DNA of 64,000 bases, taken from Lasiodiplodia sp. COLG20. Lineage: Eukaryota; Ascomycota; Dothideomycetes; Botryosphaeriales; Botryosphaeriaceae. The first letter of the stretch is position 1, and each line of letters begins with the position of its first letter. The position numbers were made by a program, and so were the translations under genes. Below the pieces are notes generated by a model that was not told where the DNA came from, did not search any database, and saw nothing but the letters and a program-made list of their open reading frames with translations. Shown here piece by piece: positions 33,670 to 44,869 of this stretch. The stretch is taken from contig VNWV01000001.1 of the NCBI GenBank assembly GCA_009801085.1, positions 6,076,001-6,140,000 of the forward strand, written 5' to 3'.

Positions 33670-35195
33670 CTATCTCCTTCGCCCTGACTGCTCACTCCGT
33701 ACATCTTTGATTGTCTCGGCCATTCTTTTCACGCCTTCAACCAGCTGTTCTTCCTCCAGCCATGCCCAGCACAGCCTTATGCCCATCTCAAAACCGCCTT
33801 TCTGCCTTGCCCTTTCCGCACTCCCAGGATCACCCTCAATCTTGAACATATCGCCAAAGGCGAACTTGCATTTGTGCTTGTCGCGCGCAATGGCGGCAAG
33901 CTTCCCGGCTGGCGGTAGGTCTGAGGGAAGCATCACGTACGTGAAGAAGCCACCAGCGGATTCGGGATAGCGGGGACCTGATTCTTGAGAGCACTGACCT
34001 GACGAGGCAAGGGCTATTTCGTACTTCTTTCCGACATCGACAACAACACCAAGCGGTACCAGATGTTCGTCAATGGCGGACATGAGAACATGATAGCGAC
34101 GCCGATAAGTGGGAACAAGGACCGTATCAATATGGTTCTGAAGGGCGCCAGTCGAAAGCAGCTGATGGACAAACATGGAGCTGAAGTGGGCCGGGTTACC
34201 ACCAGACCTGGTAGAGCCTCTGCGGTAAATGATTAGCTCTGTTTGGAATAAACAAATTTTCTGGAAAGCAGCAGAACTCACATAATCATCACTCGATCCA
34301 CCACTGCAGGCGTGCTTTCCACCCAACTTGCGCGAATTCCCGGCGCGATGATCTTGGAAAAGCTTCCATTGCTCAGTGCATTGCCCCATTGATCTTTCGG
34401 GCCTCCGTCCAATACCCTATCCACATCCACAATCCGTGGTGGGAGCGGGCCAAGCTCCTTCACAGACACACTCTCCTCCACCGGCCACCGCAACACATCG
34501 TACACATCATCCGTCACAACCAGCACATCCAATTCTCTCGCCAGTCTCACCACCTCCTCCCTCCTCCTTAAGCTCATCGTCTTCGCGCTCGGATTCGACC
34601 AAGTCGGCACCATGTAGAGCACGTGCTTGTAAATCTTACATGGTCCCAACCCTTTCTTCCACGGCTCCTCCGATTTAAGCCCCAGCCTACCCCAGTGACC
34701 AATCCCGTACTTCACTTCGGCCTCCACCCGTTCGATGCTCTCCCGTAGAAACCGCACATCAATGCCCTCCTCATCCTCAGGCACGCCGCGCATCCTGCTA
34801 GCCCCGTCCTCGTCATCACCGCCGAACCCGGCATCGGCGAAGATGGGGCACGCAAGGAAGTACGTCGGTTCGACCATCCAGATGGCGCGCGTGTAGCTCG
34901 GGTCGGCCAGCCTCAGCACGGCGTTCAGCAGCGTGCCGGACGCGCCGTTGCCGACCATGATGCGAGAGGCCGGGATGGCGTAGGCGCTGCCGTCGCCGTT
35001 GCGCGGCGTGTAGCTGCGCGTCAGCCAGGACGCGATGCTCGCGCGGAGTGGCCCGTAGCCGTGGCCCGGCCCGTAGTTGAGGGCGGTGGCGCTGTCCGGC
35101 GGCGTGAGGACGGGGGCGGCGCCGGCGAGGAGCGGCGCCGTGGGGTGCAGCGTCGTGCTCGGCCAGCCGAGCTGAAGGTCGATTGGGGCACGCAT
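33670..35195 (-). CDS. PLP-dependent aminotransferase, class I/II (fold type I)
   Basis: Exons complement(33670..34219, 34282..35195), 487 residues; the 62-bp intron joins DRVMI to IGSTRSGGNPAHF. GNGASGTLLNAVLRL is the cofactor phosphate loop, VPTWSNPSAKTMSLRRREEV the substrate-side block, VVTDDVYDVL carries the Asp and Tyr that hold the pyridine ring, and SNGSFSKIIAPGIRASW contains the Schiff-base lysine (Lys281). The family resembles the fungal YER152C-like/kynurenine-aminotransferase-like group; substrate cannot be told from sequence. It converges on carX (139 bp between stops), with no sign that it belongs to carotenoid metabolism. An insertion of acidic residues (GGDDEDGASRMRGVPEDEEG) sits in the large domain. 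Confidence 0.88.
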
Positions 35196-36048
35196 GGTGG
35201 CGGTCTTTGAATTGTGGGTATGGTGGTGCGCGTGCGGATGTGTGTGTTTGTGTTTTGAAGATGGATGGTTGATTGATAGATAGGCGTTTGGGAGGGATCG
35301 TCGGGGAGTGGGGTTGTGGATGGGAGCACGTCATTATTCGCCCACTCTTGGCGGGTACAGTTTGGGAACGCAAATCATATACCGTGGCTATGACACATTT
35401 GATTGATTTAAGTCTACTTTTCTAAATGCTTGTATCTTCAACATTCGAATGGAACATATTCCTCATCGTCACAGGATGAAGTGTTGTTGTATCATTGCCT
35501 GCCGCCCAAATCACGCCAAATAAACCCACAGAACAATAATACTATTTACGCCAATCGCAAATCCTCCAAGCATAGACAATGTTTTACAAGGATTGAAATA
35601 AGAAGTATCCATATGGAGGAAAACTTCAGGTGCCACCGGCCACATCAATTGCGCTCAACCACAGTCGAGTCTGGTGATAGCGCATTTTGTCCAAGCACGA
35701 CGGGCTTGTGACTGCAATTTCTGATCATGTTAAGTCCGAAATGTGATTCCATTGAAGTAATGTCGTGTGCACCTTAAGCCCATGGGCCAAGCTAAAGCAA
35801 CATGACATGGTAAGAAAGGAAAACCTGAGTAATATCCATGATTTTATTTGGCCTGCAAATTGTTAAATGGTTTGCTACATTGCCTTCCCGGCAGGAAAGT
35901 CTCTCTGGTAGTAACGTATTTAAATGCCTATATCCGCTCATTCACGGAGCACCATAGCTTCAGCAACTCTTTGACAAAAGGGATTTGAACTTTCTGATCC
36001 CACCAACAGCAGTGACTGATTCACATTCCTCATCTCAGAATTTCCAAT
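35196..36048. promoter_or_regulatory. divergent upstream region, aminotransferase and Argonaute genes
   Basis: This 853-bp region lies between two divergent start codons. It is more AT-rich than average from 35400 to 35990. No third gene was recognised; a 93-codon frame (35430-35711) has no motif. Confidence 0.45.
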
Positions 36049-39000
36049 ATGAGCCACAAGAAGATCACTAAATCCACTCAGCCTGAGTCTGGAAGCGATG
36101 CTACGAATCACCTTTCTTTACCGTACGAAACGGGGGCTTTTACTGGCAACTCTGATGGAGCTCGCTCCCCAAACCTTAGCGAAGAATCGTATCCAAGCGG
36201 ATCTCAACGCTCTAGCTCTTACTCTCCTCCCCAAAAGTCATCACCTGTTGCAAAGGCAATTCGTACCCATTCCCGAACGGCTAGCGGTGTGCGTGTCGAC
36301 GACTTGTCTGCTGTTGTCACCGAACAAATGGGCATGGTTACTATTGACGAACGCCCCGCTACAACCATCAACTCGACGGTCGGCAAACACTTCGAAGTAG
36401 CTGAACCGTCCGGACGGATTTGCAAGCATTCAATTTCCTACTTTACAACAACTTCCCAGAAGCAAGTCAAAAACAGGGCCCTCAAGCGCCAATTGCTGCA
36501 GAAAGTTCTTGAGCGTCATCTCGCCAATTCTGGTGGCACCAAACCAATCGTTGACGGGACTGACGCAGTCTACTCCAAGAATCCTCTGCATTCGGGTTTG
36601 CAAGCGGCGCCGTCTGAGATGTTTTTTGACATCACGCACCAACCGAAGTCGTCAGAGGAAGGAACCAACTTTCGAATTCGAGTACTTCGCCAGCCGGACG
36701 TCAAGTTCGATAATCTCGCAAAGAGCTTACAGAATTGCGAGTGCAGCGGTACCAGCGAATGCGCTGCCCAAGATTGTGTCCACACCCTAAACATCTTGTT
36801 ACGATCGGTTTTGAGCCAGAGTGAGGGATGGTTCTGCGTCAACAAGAACCTATGGCTTTCCAAAGAGGCGATGAGCATTGACGCCAAAGTCAAGACAAGC
36901 CAACACGTCAAACTGCATGACGGCATGACTTTCTCCATTGACCTTGTAGAGAAGAAGTGCGGTTCTCCTTCCGGTCGCAAGCTGATGCTGACCGTCAGCC
37001 CTCGTCCAACGCTGTTCGTGGAAGCCTGCAACCTTGGGGTTTTCTACGCCGATTACATCGACAACTTCCAAGAAGATGCCGCTGACAAGGTCAAAGCCCT
37101 TCGCTCATTCGTCAAAAGGCTCGAAGTTACCCAGGCATACAAGCCGTCTAGAGACGATGGAGCACCCAGGATTATCAGAGCTCCGCAGAACCCGGGGGAC
37201 CTCCCACAAAACGCCCGTCGACGCCAAATAGTTTCCCTTGGTCAGAGTGCCACGGAACAGAAATTCAAGCTTGACGAAGCTGGCATGGCCACTGAAGAAA
37301 TCTCTGTGAGCTGCTACTTCGAGCAGTGTAAGTACAATGATGGTTTATCCGGATTGCGCTGACATCTTGCTACAGACTACGGTTACAAGCTCAGATTTCC
37401 AAATCTCCCCGTGGTGAATGTTGGAGACAGTGCAAAGAAGATTTGGATCCCAATGGAGCTGCTCTGGGTTAAAGAGCAGCCAGTCTTCAAGTTCCCTCCC
37501 CTCCAGATGAAAGACGGATTCAAGTACATTCACATGAAATGTGAAGAGTCGATTCGCAATTTTGATGCCAACCTCAGCGACAAGCACAGCAAGGTTGTGA
37601 AGCTTCTCAATCCCACATTGCTGAAGGTAAGTTCTCATTCTAAAGTTGCGGGTTGATGTTAACCATTGCAGGATGCCTTTGGGATTACGTTCAAATCAGA
37701 AGCAGAGAATATCACAGCCTACTTTGTGGACTCTCCGCCTGAAGGACCCCGGGAGCAGCAGGGACACGTCAAGGACAAGCGATTCAAGGCTCCAAAGTTT
37801 GCAGGTTCTCCTCAAATGGTCCGCTTCTTGGCCTTGAAGTCTGGATCGGAGCGGCATACTGTGAAAGAGCAAGAAGTTTTTGAGGAAGCTTGCAAAAAGC
37901 TGCTCGTAGCTTTTCGAACGGAGGGAGGCCTATGCGACGAGCCAAAAGCAGCATATGACTACGACACTTTCCAATCGGTCCTTGGAGCAGGCGACAATGC
38001 AGAATCACCCCTCAAGCGATTCTCACCAAAGAGCAAGATGTTGCTCCTCATCGGTCTTGATGGGACCAAGGAGATTCAGGCAGACGCCCAAGCCAGGATC
38101 AGATGCTGGTGTGACAAGAACAACGTTCCAGCGGTTTTCTTTGACGTTCAGAAATTCCAGGAGAACATGAAGCATTGGAAAAGGAGTGAGAAGGGGACTA
38201 ACGTGCCGGAGATTAGACAAGCGGTGGGATATGCCAGAGCGCTTATCACGAAGGCTGTCCACAGGTGCGCCGGTCAGGTTCCAAGTACTCAGGAAATCAA
38301 CCCAGCCGACTGTGAAGACCTCAAGAAGCTTCTGAAAGAGACAATGGTGGTTGGAGCGTCTTTGACCTCTGGTCAGAGTGATCCATCGGACGATCTGCCT
38401 TCAATTGCAGCAGTCACGACAAGCCTGGGAGACGACTTCGTCCAGTATCAGGGCCGCTTCCGCCTACAAAACTCAGGGCAGAAGGTAAGTCAAATCCGGT
38501 ATTGTTTTGAGAGTTGCTGACGTTGACTGGCCAGACAATTGCGAATCTCAGCGACATGTTGAAGGAGATGCTATCCGAATACGCACAAGCCCATGGTAAT
38601 CGTCTGCCAGAGTCGGTCCTCTATTTGCGGGAGGGTATTTCAAAGAACCACTTCCACCTCATCAGAAATGATGAAATCCGTAAGATAGCGGATGCCTTCA
38701 ACGAGCTTTGCACACAAAAGCCGCAACTGGTCGTGTCAAATGCGGCGCCGAACATCACCTTCATCGCTCTCTCAAAGCGTGCAAAGCCCAGGTTCTTCCC
38801 CGACGGTGATAGGATCGCACAATTGACGCCCAAAAATCTGAAAGAGGGGATAGTCGTCGACACCATGGACATTCAGGCACTGACTACGAAGGAGCGGGAG
38901 TTCGACTTCCATCTCCAATCACACTCGAATTCCTGCGACAGTGCCAAGCAGTGTGGCTTCATCTCCAACACTCATTACTATGTGCTGAAGCACGAAAATA

Positions 39001-39305
39001 GATGGTCCCAGGAGGAGGTTGAGCGTATTGTGAGTCTGACTTTACTCAATTCTGGATTGCTGTGGTACTAATTTTCTCCACAGATGGACAGACTCTGTCG
39101 CACGAATGCTATCCCGGCAGCAACATCCTATGTCGCGCCAGTTCACTATTCAGGGAAGATTTGCGAGAGAGTGCGCGTTTACCTCCGAGCTTGTGCACCG
39201 GCCGACCGTGCAGCATTGCCAGACGAGGAGGTGATACGGAGGATCGAGAAATGTGGTACCTGGCCGGAAGCCCATGTTTTGGGCAAGACGATGTTCTGGC
39301 TTTAG
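36049..39305 (+). CDS. divergent, probably slicer-dead Argonaute
   Basis: Exons 36049..37327, 37376..37626, 37672..38484, 38535..39029, 39084..39305; 1019 residues, five exons with clean GTAAGT/GTGAGT donors. The order is a Ser-rich tail (1-110), N domain (EVAEPSGRICKHSISYF...), L1, PAZ ending in YYGYKLRFPNLPVVNVG, MID and PIWI. PIWI blocks are clear: MVVGASLT...DLPSIAAVTTSL, ESVLYLREGISKNHF, NTHYYVLKHENRWSQEEVERIMDRLCRTN, PVHYSGKICERVRVYL. All four catalytic positions differ from the DEDH/DEDD consensus: GAD to GAS (Ser740), QE to QK (Lys781), RDG to REG (Glu814), and the final His/Asp to Gly970. The MID 5'-phosphate pocket is also hard to recognise. Regulated RNA binding without cleavage is the simplest reading. 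The frame is intact, so it is not a decayed gene. Confidence 0.9.
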
Positions 39306-40036
39306 GTTTTTGTGAGCTCTTGAGGTTGTGCGTTTTCTTATTTTCCTTTTCTCCTTTGTGAGTGATGATATCCTTTCCTTTCCTCATTTATCAAGTTTGT
39401 ACTATGGCGCTTCGTCTCTCGACTCTCTGCGTGGGACGACGCGTGGTCGCTCCTCTGGCTCGGTGTCAAAGTCGAGCGAGTCCAGATTTCTACCTTTCCG
39501 TGCTTTTGGTGTTTGGCGTTCTGGATGAGCTATTGTCCTTTTCCTACTTATTCTCTTAGTCTGCTTTTCAGCATGTCGAGCAATGATGGTATTTAAGCAG
39601 TAGGAAAGTAGCAAAAAAGGGATACTCATGACAGGCGTGAGAGCTTCAAACGAGTGATGACGGGAGATGGATAAATGATCGTGAAATGTGGCTGTGAGGA
39701 ATTGTGTGGCGAGCACGGGAGGCTTTGGGATTAGTGAGTGCCAGGAGCTCGACGTGCAGTGGTTTTGTCAAGTTACCGAGTGAGAAGGCGATGGCGTGTC
39801 AGAGAACAGATGATTGGTGAGGGCGGGGGAAACAGCACGTGACGGCCCTCTGACGAGGCGGGAGCTCGGTCGGCGAGCATCACAACGTAGCTCCGACAGC
39901 AACCAACCTCAGCTTCGCACCCGCCCTCAACACCTCGCCATCGCCATCTCTTCCGCCACCCCCAAGCTCGCACTCCGCCGGACCTCGCCGCCTCGCCTAT
40001 ACGTTCTCGACAGTCTCCAGCTACATATCTATCACC
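39306..40036. other. intergenic, Argonaute 3' region and RPN5 promoter
   Basis: Both neighbours are on the plus strand. The left part has TTTTCCTTTTC-type tracts consistent with a 3' untranslated region; the last 150 bases are CT/CA-rich as expected of an RPN5 leader. No gene was recognised. Confidence 0.45.
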
Positions 40037-41719
40037 ATGTCGGGTGAGGTCCTCAAGGCCGAGAAGGACTTCACCAAGGAAGTCGACAAGGCGATCCCGG
40101 AAGCGGAGTCCCTTGCCAACGTAATTTTGCCTCGCTACCTTCATGCACTGAGTATACTGATGCCGCTACTAGAGCAACCTTCAAGCCGCTGTTGAGAAGC
40201 TCCTCGCGCTCGAGAAACAGACCCGTCAAGTACGTCTCGCCGAGCCCGCGCCTCCAAACGCGCCTGCCCGCTAACAGCTGCCAGGCCTCTGATCTCGCCT
40301 CCACATCCCGCCTCATTGTCACCATCGTCACATTATGCAAGGAGAAAGGAGAATGGGGGCAGTTGAACGAGCAGGTGCTCCTGCTCTCCAAGAAACATGG
40401 CCAGCTCAAGCAGGCTATCACCAAGATGGTCCAGGTCGTCATGGGCTTCTTGGACGAGACGCCGAACATGGAGACCAAGATGTCCATCATCGAGACTCTG
40501 AGGACCGTCACTGAGGGCAAGGTAGGGTATCCTGCTGCTCCCTCTGCAACTCGTCCGCTGACACATCGCAGATCTTTGTTGAAGTCGAGCGCGCGCGCAT
40601 CACCCGCATTCTGTCCAACATCAAGAAGCAGCAGGGCGACGTCAAGTCTGCTTGCGATATCCTGTGCGAGCTGCAAGTCGAGACCTTTGGCTCGATGACC
40701 CGTCGCGAGAAGACCGAATTCATTCTTGAGCAGGTGGCGCTGTGCATAGAGAAGGGTGACTGGACCTCTGCCGGTATTCTGAGCCGGAAGATCAGCACAA
40801 GATACTTCGCGAGGAAGCCTAAGAAGACGCCGGAGCAGCTGGAGAAGGAGAGGAAGGAACGTGAGGAGGCTGAGAAGAACAGGAGTGTGGACGACCCTCC
40901 GATTGAGCCTGAGGATGATGTCACCGACCTCAAGCTGCGCTACTACGAGCAGCAGATTCTGCTGGCGAAGCACGACGACAAGTACCTGGATGTGTGCAAG
41001 CACTACAGGCAAGTCCTGGACACCGAAGCTGTTGAGGAAGATTCGACGAAGCTCAAGGCGGTATGTCGACTCCATTGCCTTCTCACCACCTGTACTAATA
41101 GCATATTCAGGTTCTTCAACGCGTCATCTACTTCGTCATCCTGGCACCTCACGATAACGAGCAGTCCGACCTCCTCCACCGCGTCCACCGCGACTCCCGC
41201 AATGCACAAATACCCGTTGAAGCCCAGCTGCTTAAGCTATTCACCATTCCGGAGCTTATGAGGTGGCCTGTCATCTCCGAGCAATTCGGCAAGCAGCTGT
41301 GCGCCACGGATATTTTCGACGCGCAGCCTAGTCACGAGGACCCCAAGGCACACCAGCGTTGGGAGGATCTGCGGAAGCGTGTCATTGAGCACAACGTCCG
41401 GGTTGTGGCCAAGTACTATACGCGCATCCAGATTCCCCGCCTCACGCAGCTACTCGATCTCACCGAGGACGAGACGGAGAAGTACATTGCGGAGCTGGTC
41501 ACTGCGAAGACCATCTACGCTAAGATCGACCGGCCGGCCAAGATTGTCAACTTCGCCAAGCCTCGCGACGCCGATGATGTTCTCAACGAGTGGAGCGGCA
41601 ACATGAAGAGTCTTTTGGGTCTGCTCGAGCGCATTGATCACTTGATCACGAAGGAGGAGATGATGGCCAGGATCCAACCGACGAAGGTGGAGAAGGGAAA
41701 GACCAGCAAGGTGCATTGA
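40037..41719 (+). CDS. RPN5: 26S proteasome regulatory subunit Rpn5
   Basis: Exons 40037..40120, 40173..40229, 40285..40521, 40572..41060, 41111..41719; 491 residues. Rpn5 (human PSMD12) is a PCI-domain scaffold of the 19S lid and, in some fungi, also of the COP9 signalosome. Helical TPR-like repeats fill residues 1-320 (LIVTIVTLCKEKGEWGQLNEQ, TRREKTEFILEQVALCIEKGD), followed by a PCI domain from about 330: VIEHNVRVVAKYYTRIQIPR, LTQLLDLTEDETEKYIAELV, IYAKIDRPAKIVNF. The C-terminal helix LNEWSGNMKSLLGLLERIDHLI closes the lid bundle. The central LEKERKEREEAEKN is a charged linker. Introns of about 50 bp all use standard signals. Frame closure across five exons supports the model. Confidence 0.95.
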
Positions 41720-41952
41720 GCGATTGAGGGCTGAAAGGTCTCTGGGTGCATGCTTTGATGAATGACATCGGAGTTCCGGTGGCTACATTACGTCTAGATA
41801 AAACGAGCCGTCTATGTCTGGGCCATGCTCCGCAAAGAGGTGCGGAGCTGTAATATACTTCTAGATTCCGTCAATGCGAGCATCATGAAGTCTGTTCTGT
41901 CGTTGCCACCTCTATGGCCCCTTTCTAATCTCGTCGACTTCTATCGTCTTAT

Positions 41953-42807
41953 TCAAAAAGGCACGTCCATATCCTCTACGCTCTCCTCTTTCTTTCCAGC
42001 ATTTTCCGACTCGGCGATAATCTGTCTTATGAAACCAACCAGAACACTGACGAATTGCTTCTGACTACTGGGCAGAAAATGGCCACCAGGGTGGTATACA
42101 ATTCTTCCGTCATGCTGCTCGCAAGCGTGAGCCAGCCTCAAGCTTCTAGCCTCCTCAACGACGGTGTCAACGCTGCCCAGGAAATGCAGCATCGGGGTCT
42201 TGATCTTGGGGTTGTAGAAGGCATCGTAGAGAGGATTCTGCGCAGGAGCGAAGCCGGAGTAAGACACGGCGAACTTCAGCGGCGGGTGCACGTCGCCTTC
42301 ATAGCTCTGGGGAAACGGAATGCCGCCCTTCTCGGCGGCCTTGTCGAAGGCCTCTTTCCTGCCGGGTTCAAGCAAGCTCGCCACCATGCCCGCGGCGGCG
42401 GCGCCCTGCGAGAATCCGATGACGCCGTCGAACGGGCCTTCCTCCTTGAGGACCTGCGCTACTTTGGCCAGTCCGGTCTCCATGCCCTCGTAGACGAAGC
42501 CCTTGCCCTCGATGGGCACCTTGTCGCTCTCGACCTTGTCCTTGCGCGTCCACCAGCCGTAGGCCTCGGGCTCCTCCTCGTCCTCGGCCGTGTCTTCCTT
42601 CTTGACGCCGTCGGTGTCCCAGGATGGGATCTGGGCGCGCGACAGGCGGATGGGAGCGGTGGGGTAGGTGAGGGTCACGCCGGCGGGGAAGGCTTTGGCA
42701 AGGTTCTTCTCGAGTGCGCGCGTCTTGCTGCGGAAGAGAGGGCCCGTCTGCGTGTAGCCGTGCAGCATCAGGATCTTGATCGGCTTGGTGGGGTTCGGGG
42801 CGGCCAT
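41953..42807 (-). CDS. FSH1-type serine hydrolase
   Basis: A single-exon frame; from MAAPNPTKPIKILMLHGYTQ it gives 284 residues. The alpha/beta-hydrolase FSH family signature is present: the oxyanion segment LMLHGYTQTG, the nucleophile elbow GFSQGA (Ser), an acid near LGSVDTVV and the histidine in YHPGGHFLP. Fsh1 in yeast is a small cytosolic esterase-like protein related to dihydrofolate-reductase-associated hydrolases; the substrate is unknown. The frame stays open upstream: ATG at 42915 would add 36 residues rich in Arg/Ser (RPLLSINSFSSAPRLTQ...RRFFCS) resembling a mitochondrial presequence, and another at 42954 adds a SLSLSLFLFLS stretch encoded by a CT repeat. The internal start is favoured by family length. 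Confidence 0.85.
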   Translation of the reverse strand: MAAPNPTKPIKILMLHGYTQTGPLFRSKTRALEKNLAKAFPAGVTLTYPTAPIRLSRAQIPSWDTDGVKKEDTAEDEEEPEAYGWWTRKDKVESDKVPIEGKGFVYEGMETGLAKVAQVLKEEGPFDGVIGFSQGAAAAGMVASLLEPGRKEAFDKAAEKGGIPFPQSYEGDVHPPLKFAVSYSGFAPAQNPLYDAFYNPKIKTPMLHFLGSVDTVVEEARSLRLAHACEQHDGRIVYHPGGHFLPSSQKQFVSVLVGFIRQIIAESENAGKKEESVEDMDVPF

Positions 42808-43162
42808 GGTGACGGTGGTGGAACAGAAGAATCGGCGGGTGGGCTGCGTGAGGCGTGGTGCGCTTGAAAATGAATTGATGGATAACAGTGGTCTGATCAG
42901 GGTATCATTGCGCATAGCAGAAAGAAACAGAAAAAGAGAGAGAGAGAGAGACAAGAGTCAGTGCAGGTGGGCTGCTGTCAAGGCATTCTTCCGACACGCC
43001 GCCGACGGTGTCCGAGACGGGAGAGCGGAGCAGCGATAAGCGGTAGGGCTGGGGCGGTGATGGGCGGCAGAAATTCGTCTCCGCCGAAATTTCCCAAGCT
43101 TGCGATTCGTGCCGCGTCAACGATACCCGCCCAGGTCTGCCTGGAGCAAGAAACTCGACGAA
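42808..43162. promoter_or_regulatory. divergent promoter with a CT/AG microsatellite
   Basis: The hydrolase (minus) and IPI3 (plus) diverge from here. A GA dinucleotide run sits near 42934-42952. Depending on which hydrolase start is used, up to 150 bases of this may be coding on the minus strand. Confidence 0.45.
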
Positions 43163-44869
43163 ATGTTGACGGAGCACTTCCTCGCCTCGATTGGCACCAC
43201 GAACAGGAAACCAGACACTTCTTCCGCCACCAAGGATGCCGGCATTTTTCTCCACGAGCACCAACCGCTTCTCGCGCAGCGCCACGCTTTCAAGAAAAGT
43301 GCATGTGCCCCGAACTGCGTTGCTGTCAGCCGATCGCACGTTTTCGCCGCGCAGATAGACAAAGCAGTTGTCAATGTCTACAGCAGGGAAAAGGGAAATC
43401 AGGAGGCTACAGTTCCATTCCCTGAGAGAATCACAAGCCTTGCGCTTGCGCTTGACGGGACCTTGTTGGTGCTGGGAACGGATGGCGGAAGGATAATATT
43501 GTGGGAGGTATGCTGAATTGGAAGAGAATTGGGTGCTTGAATAGCGACTGACTTTTATTAGACGTGCACCGGTCGTTCATTAACAGGCCCGCAATCCCAC
43601 CTCCAGCCCGTTAATGTGCTCACCGTTGACCCGACTTCGCAATTCCTCCTCAGTGGCTCCTCCGACTCGAATATCCATGTCTGGTCATTACCGTCCCTAC
43701 TTTCGTTCACCGCACCAGCAAATCCAACTCCGCTTCATACCCTCTCCAATCACCGTGGAGGCGTCACGGCATTGGCCATTGGCCACAGCACCTCCAGTGC
43801 AAATATAGCCGTTTCGGCGTCGAAAGATAACACTGCCATCGTTTGGGATTACCAGCAAAACAACCTCCTCGCAACGTACCTTCTTGGCGATACTCCCCTT
43901 GCCCTTGCTCTTGATGCCGCGGATCGCGGGTTCTTCGCAACGTATGAGGATGGTAGCATGCAGTATATCGACTTTTACACTTCTGGAGACGCCGACGCAC
44001 AAAACAGCGCAACCGACTCCCTCCGTGATCCCGATACATCCTACACACCCATCACACCGGCACCTTCAACCCGGTGGCGCCCCACAAACCAAGACCTCGG
44101 TGCGGCTCAGAGCATAGCACTGAGCTGGGATGGAACAACTATCTTGACTGGCCACTCCACCGGAAAAATTGCATCATGGTCGCCTGTTGGTTCAACACAC
44201 CTCAAGACTATACTCAACACGCTGCCCGGCCCTGTTACTAATATCTCCTTCCTCCCCCCAACTGGTTTTCCAACCTCGACCAAAGAGCCCAAGTACAAGA
44301 TCCATGCAGTAGTTAAGCCGCGCCTCGATCTGAAGGCGCATGTCAGCGACGGGGAAGTCTCAAGTCCTGTTCCAGCTGCGTATGCTTTCAACGCTCAGCT
44401 CGTCGACTCAATCTTGCGGCCGACAGTCTCCGCTTCCAAATCAAGAAAAGGCAGCAAGAAGAGCGTATTTGAGGAAGCTCTGACACACACTAGCTTTCCA
44501 TCGGAGTTGCTGGAGCACAGCCTTGCGGAGCTTAGTGCCTTCGCTGGCTCCGGCCAATCGATTGCTGCGGCGGCGCCTCCAGCTCCTGCCGATGGCGAGG
44601 CAGATTTCATGGCTCTGGACACGGAGGAGGACGCGGGCTCGGATGCGAAAGAGGCATTGGAGCGCGAAAATAAGGAGCTGCGCGAGCAATTAGAGTCTCT
44701 CCAGCGCTTGCAGAAGGCTACCCTGAAGCAGCTTGCAGAGCTGAAAGAAGAAAAGAAGAAGTCGAAGGGAACAGCAGCATCGAGCGAAAAGGAGACGGCG
44801 GATGGAAAGAGTGACAAGGAAAGGAAGAGTGAGAGGTTACGTAGGCTCGTGGAGAAGATGGGCGATTGA
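43163..44869 (+). CDS. IPI3: pre-rRNA processing WD40 protein Ipi3
   Basis: Exons 43163..43507 and 43562..44869, 550 residues; the intron (GTATGC/TTAG) joins GRIILWE to TCTGRSLTGP. Ipi3 (human WDR18) is the beta-propeller of the Rix1-Ipi1-Ipi3 complex that matures the 60S pre-ribosome. WD-type repeats are visible, e.g. ITSLALALDGTLLVLGTDGGRIILWE, VNVLTVDPTSQFLLSGSSDSNIHVWS, VTALAIGHSTSS...VSASKDNTAIVWD and IALSWDGTTILTGHSTGKIASW when read in parts. The C-terminal 90 residues are a coiled coil (ERENKELREQLESLQRLQKA) ending in a Lys/Arg/Ser-rich tail (RLRRLVEKMGD), a feature of Ipi3 orthologues. Start MLTEHFLASIG is preferred over an in-frame ATG at 43100. Confidence 0.9.

Noticed and set aside
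33670..35195. Aminotransferase as a member of the carotenoid cluster
   Set aside because: No step of carotenoid or retinal metabolism needs it, and it is convergent with carX with no shared promoter.
36049..39305. Argonaute considered a pseudogene because catalytic residues are lost
   Set aside because: Five exons splice in frame with strong signals, no stop or frameshift, and conserved PIWI scaffold residues remain.
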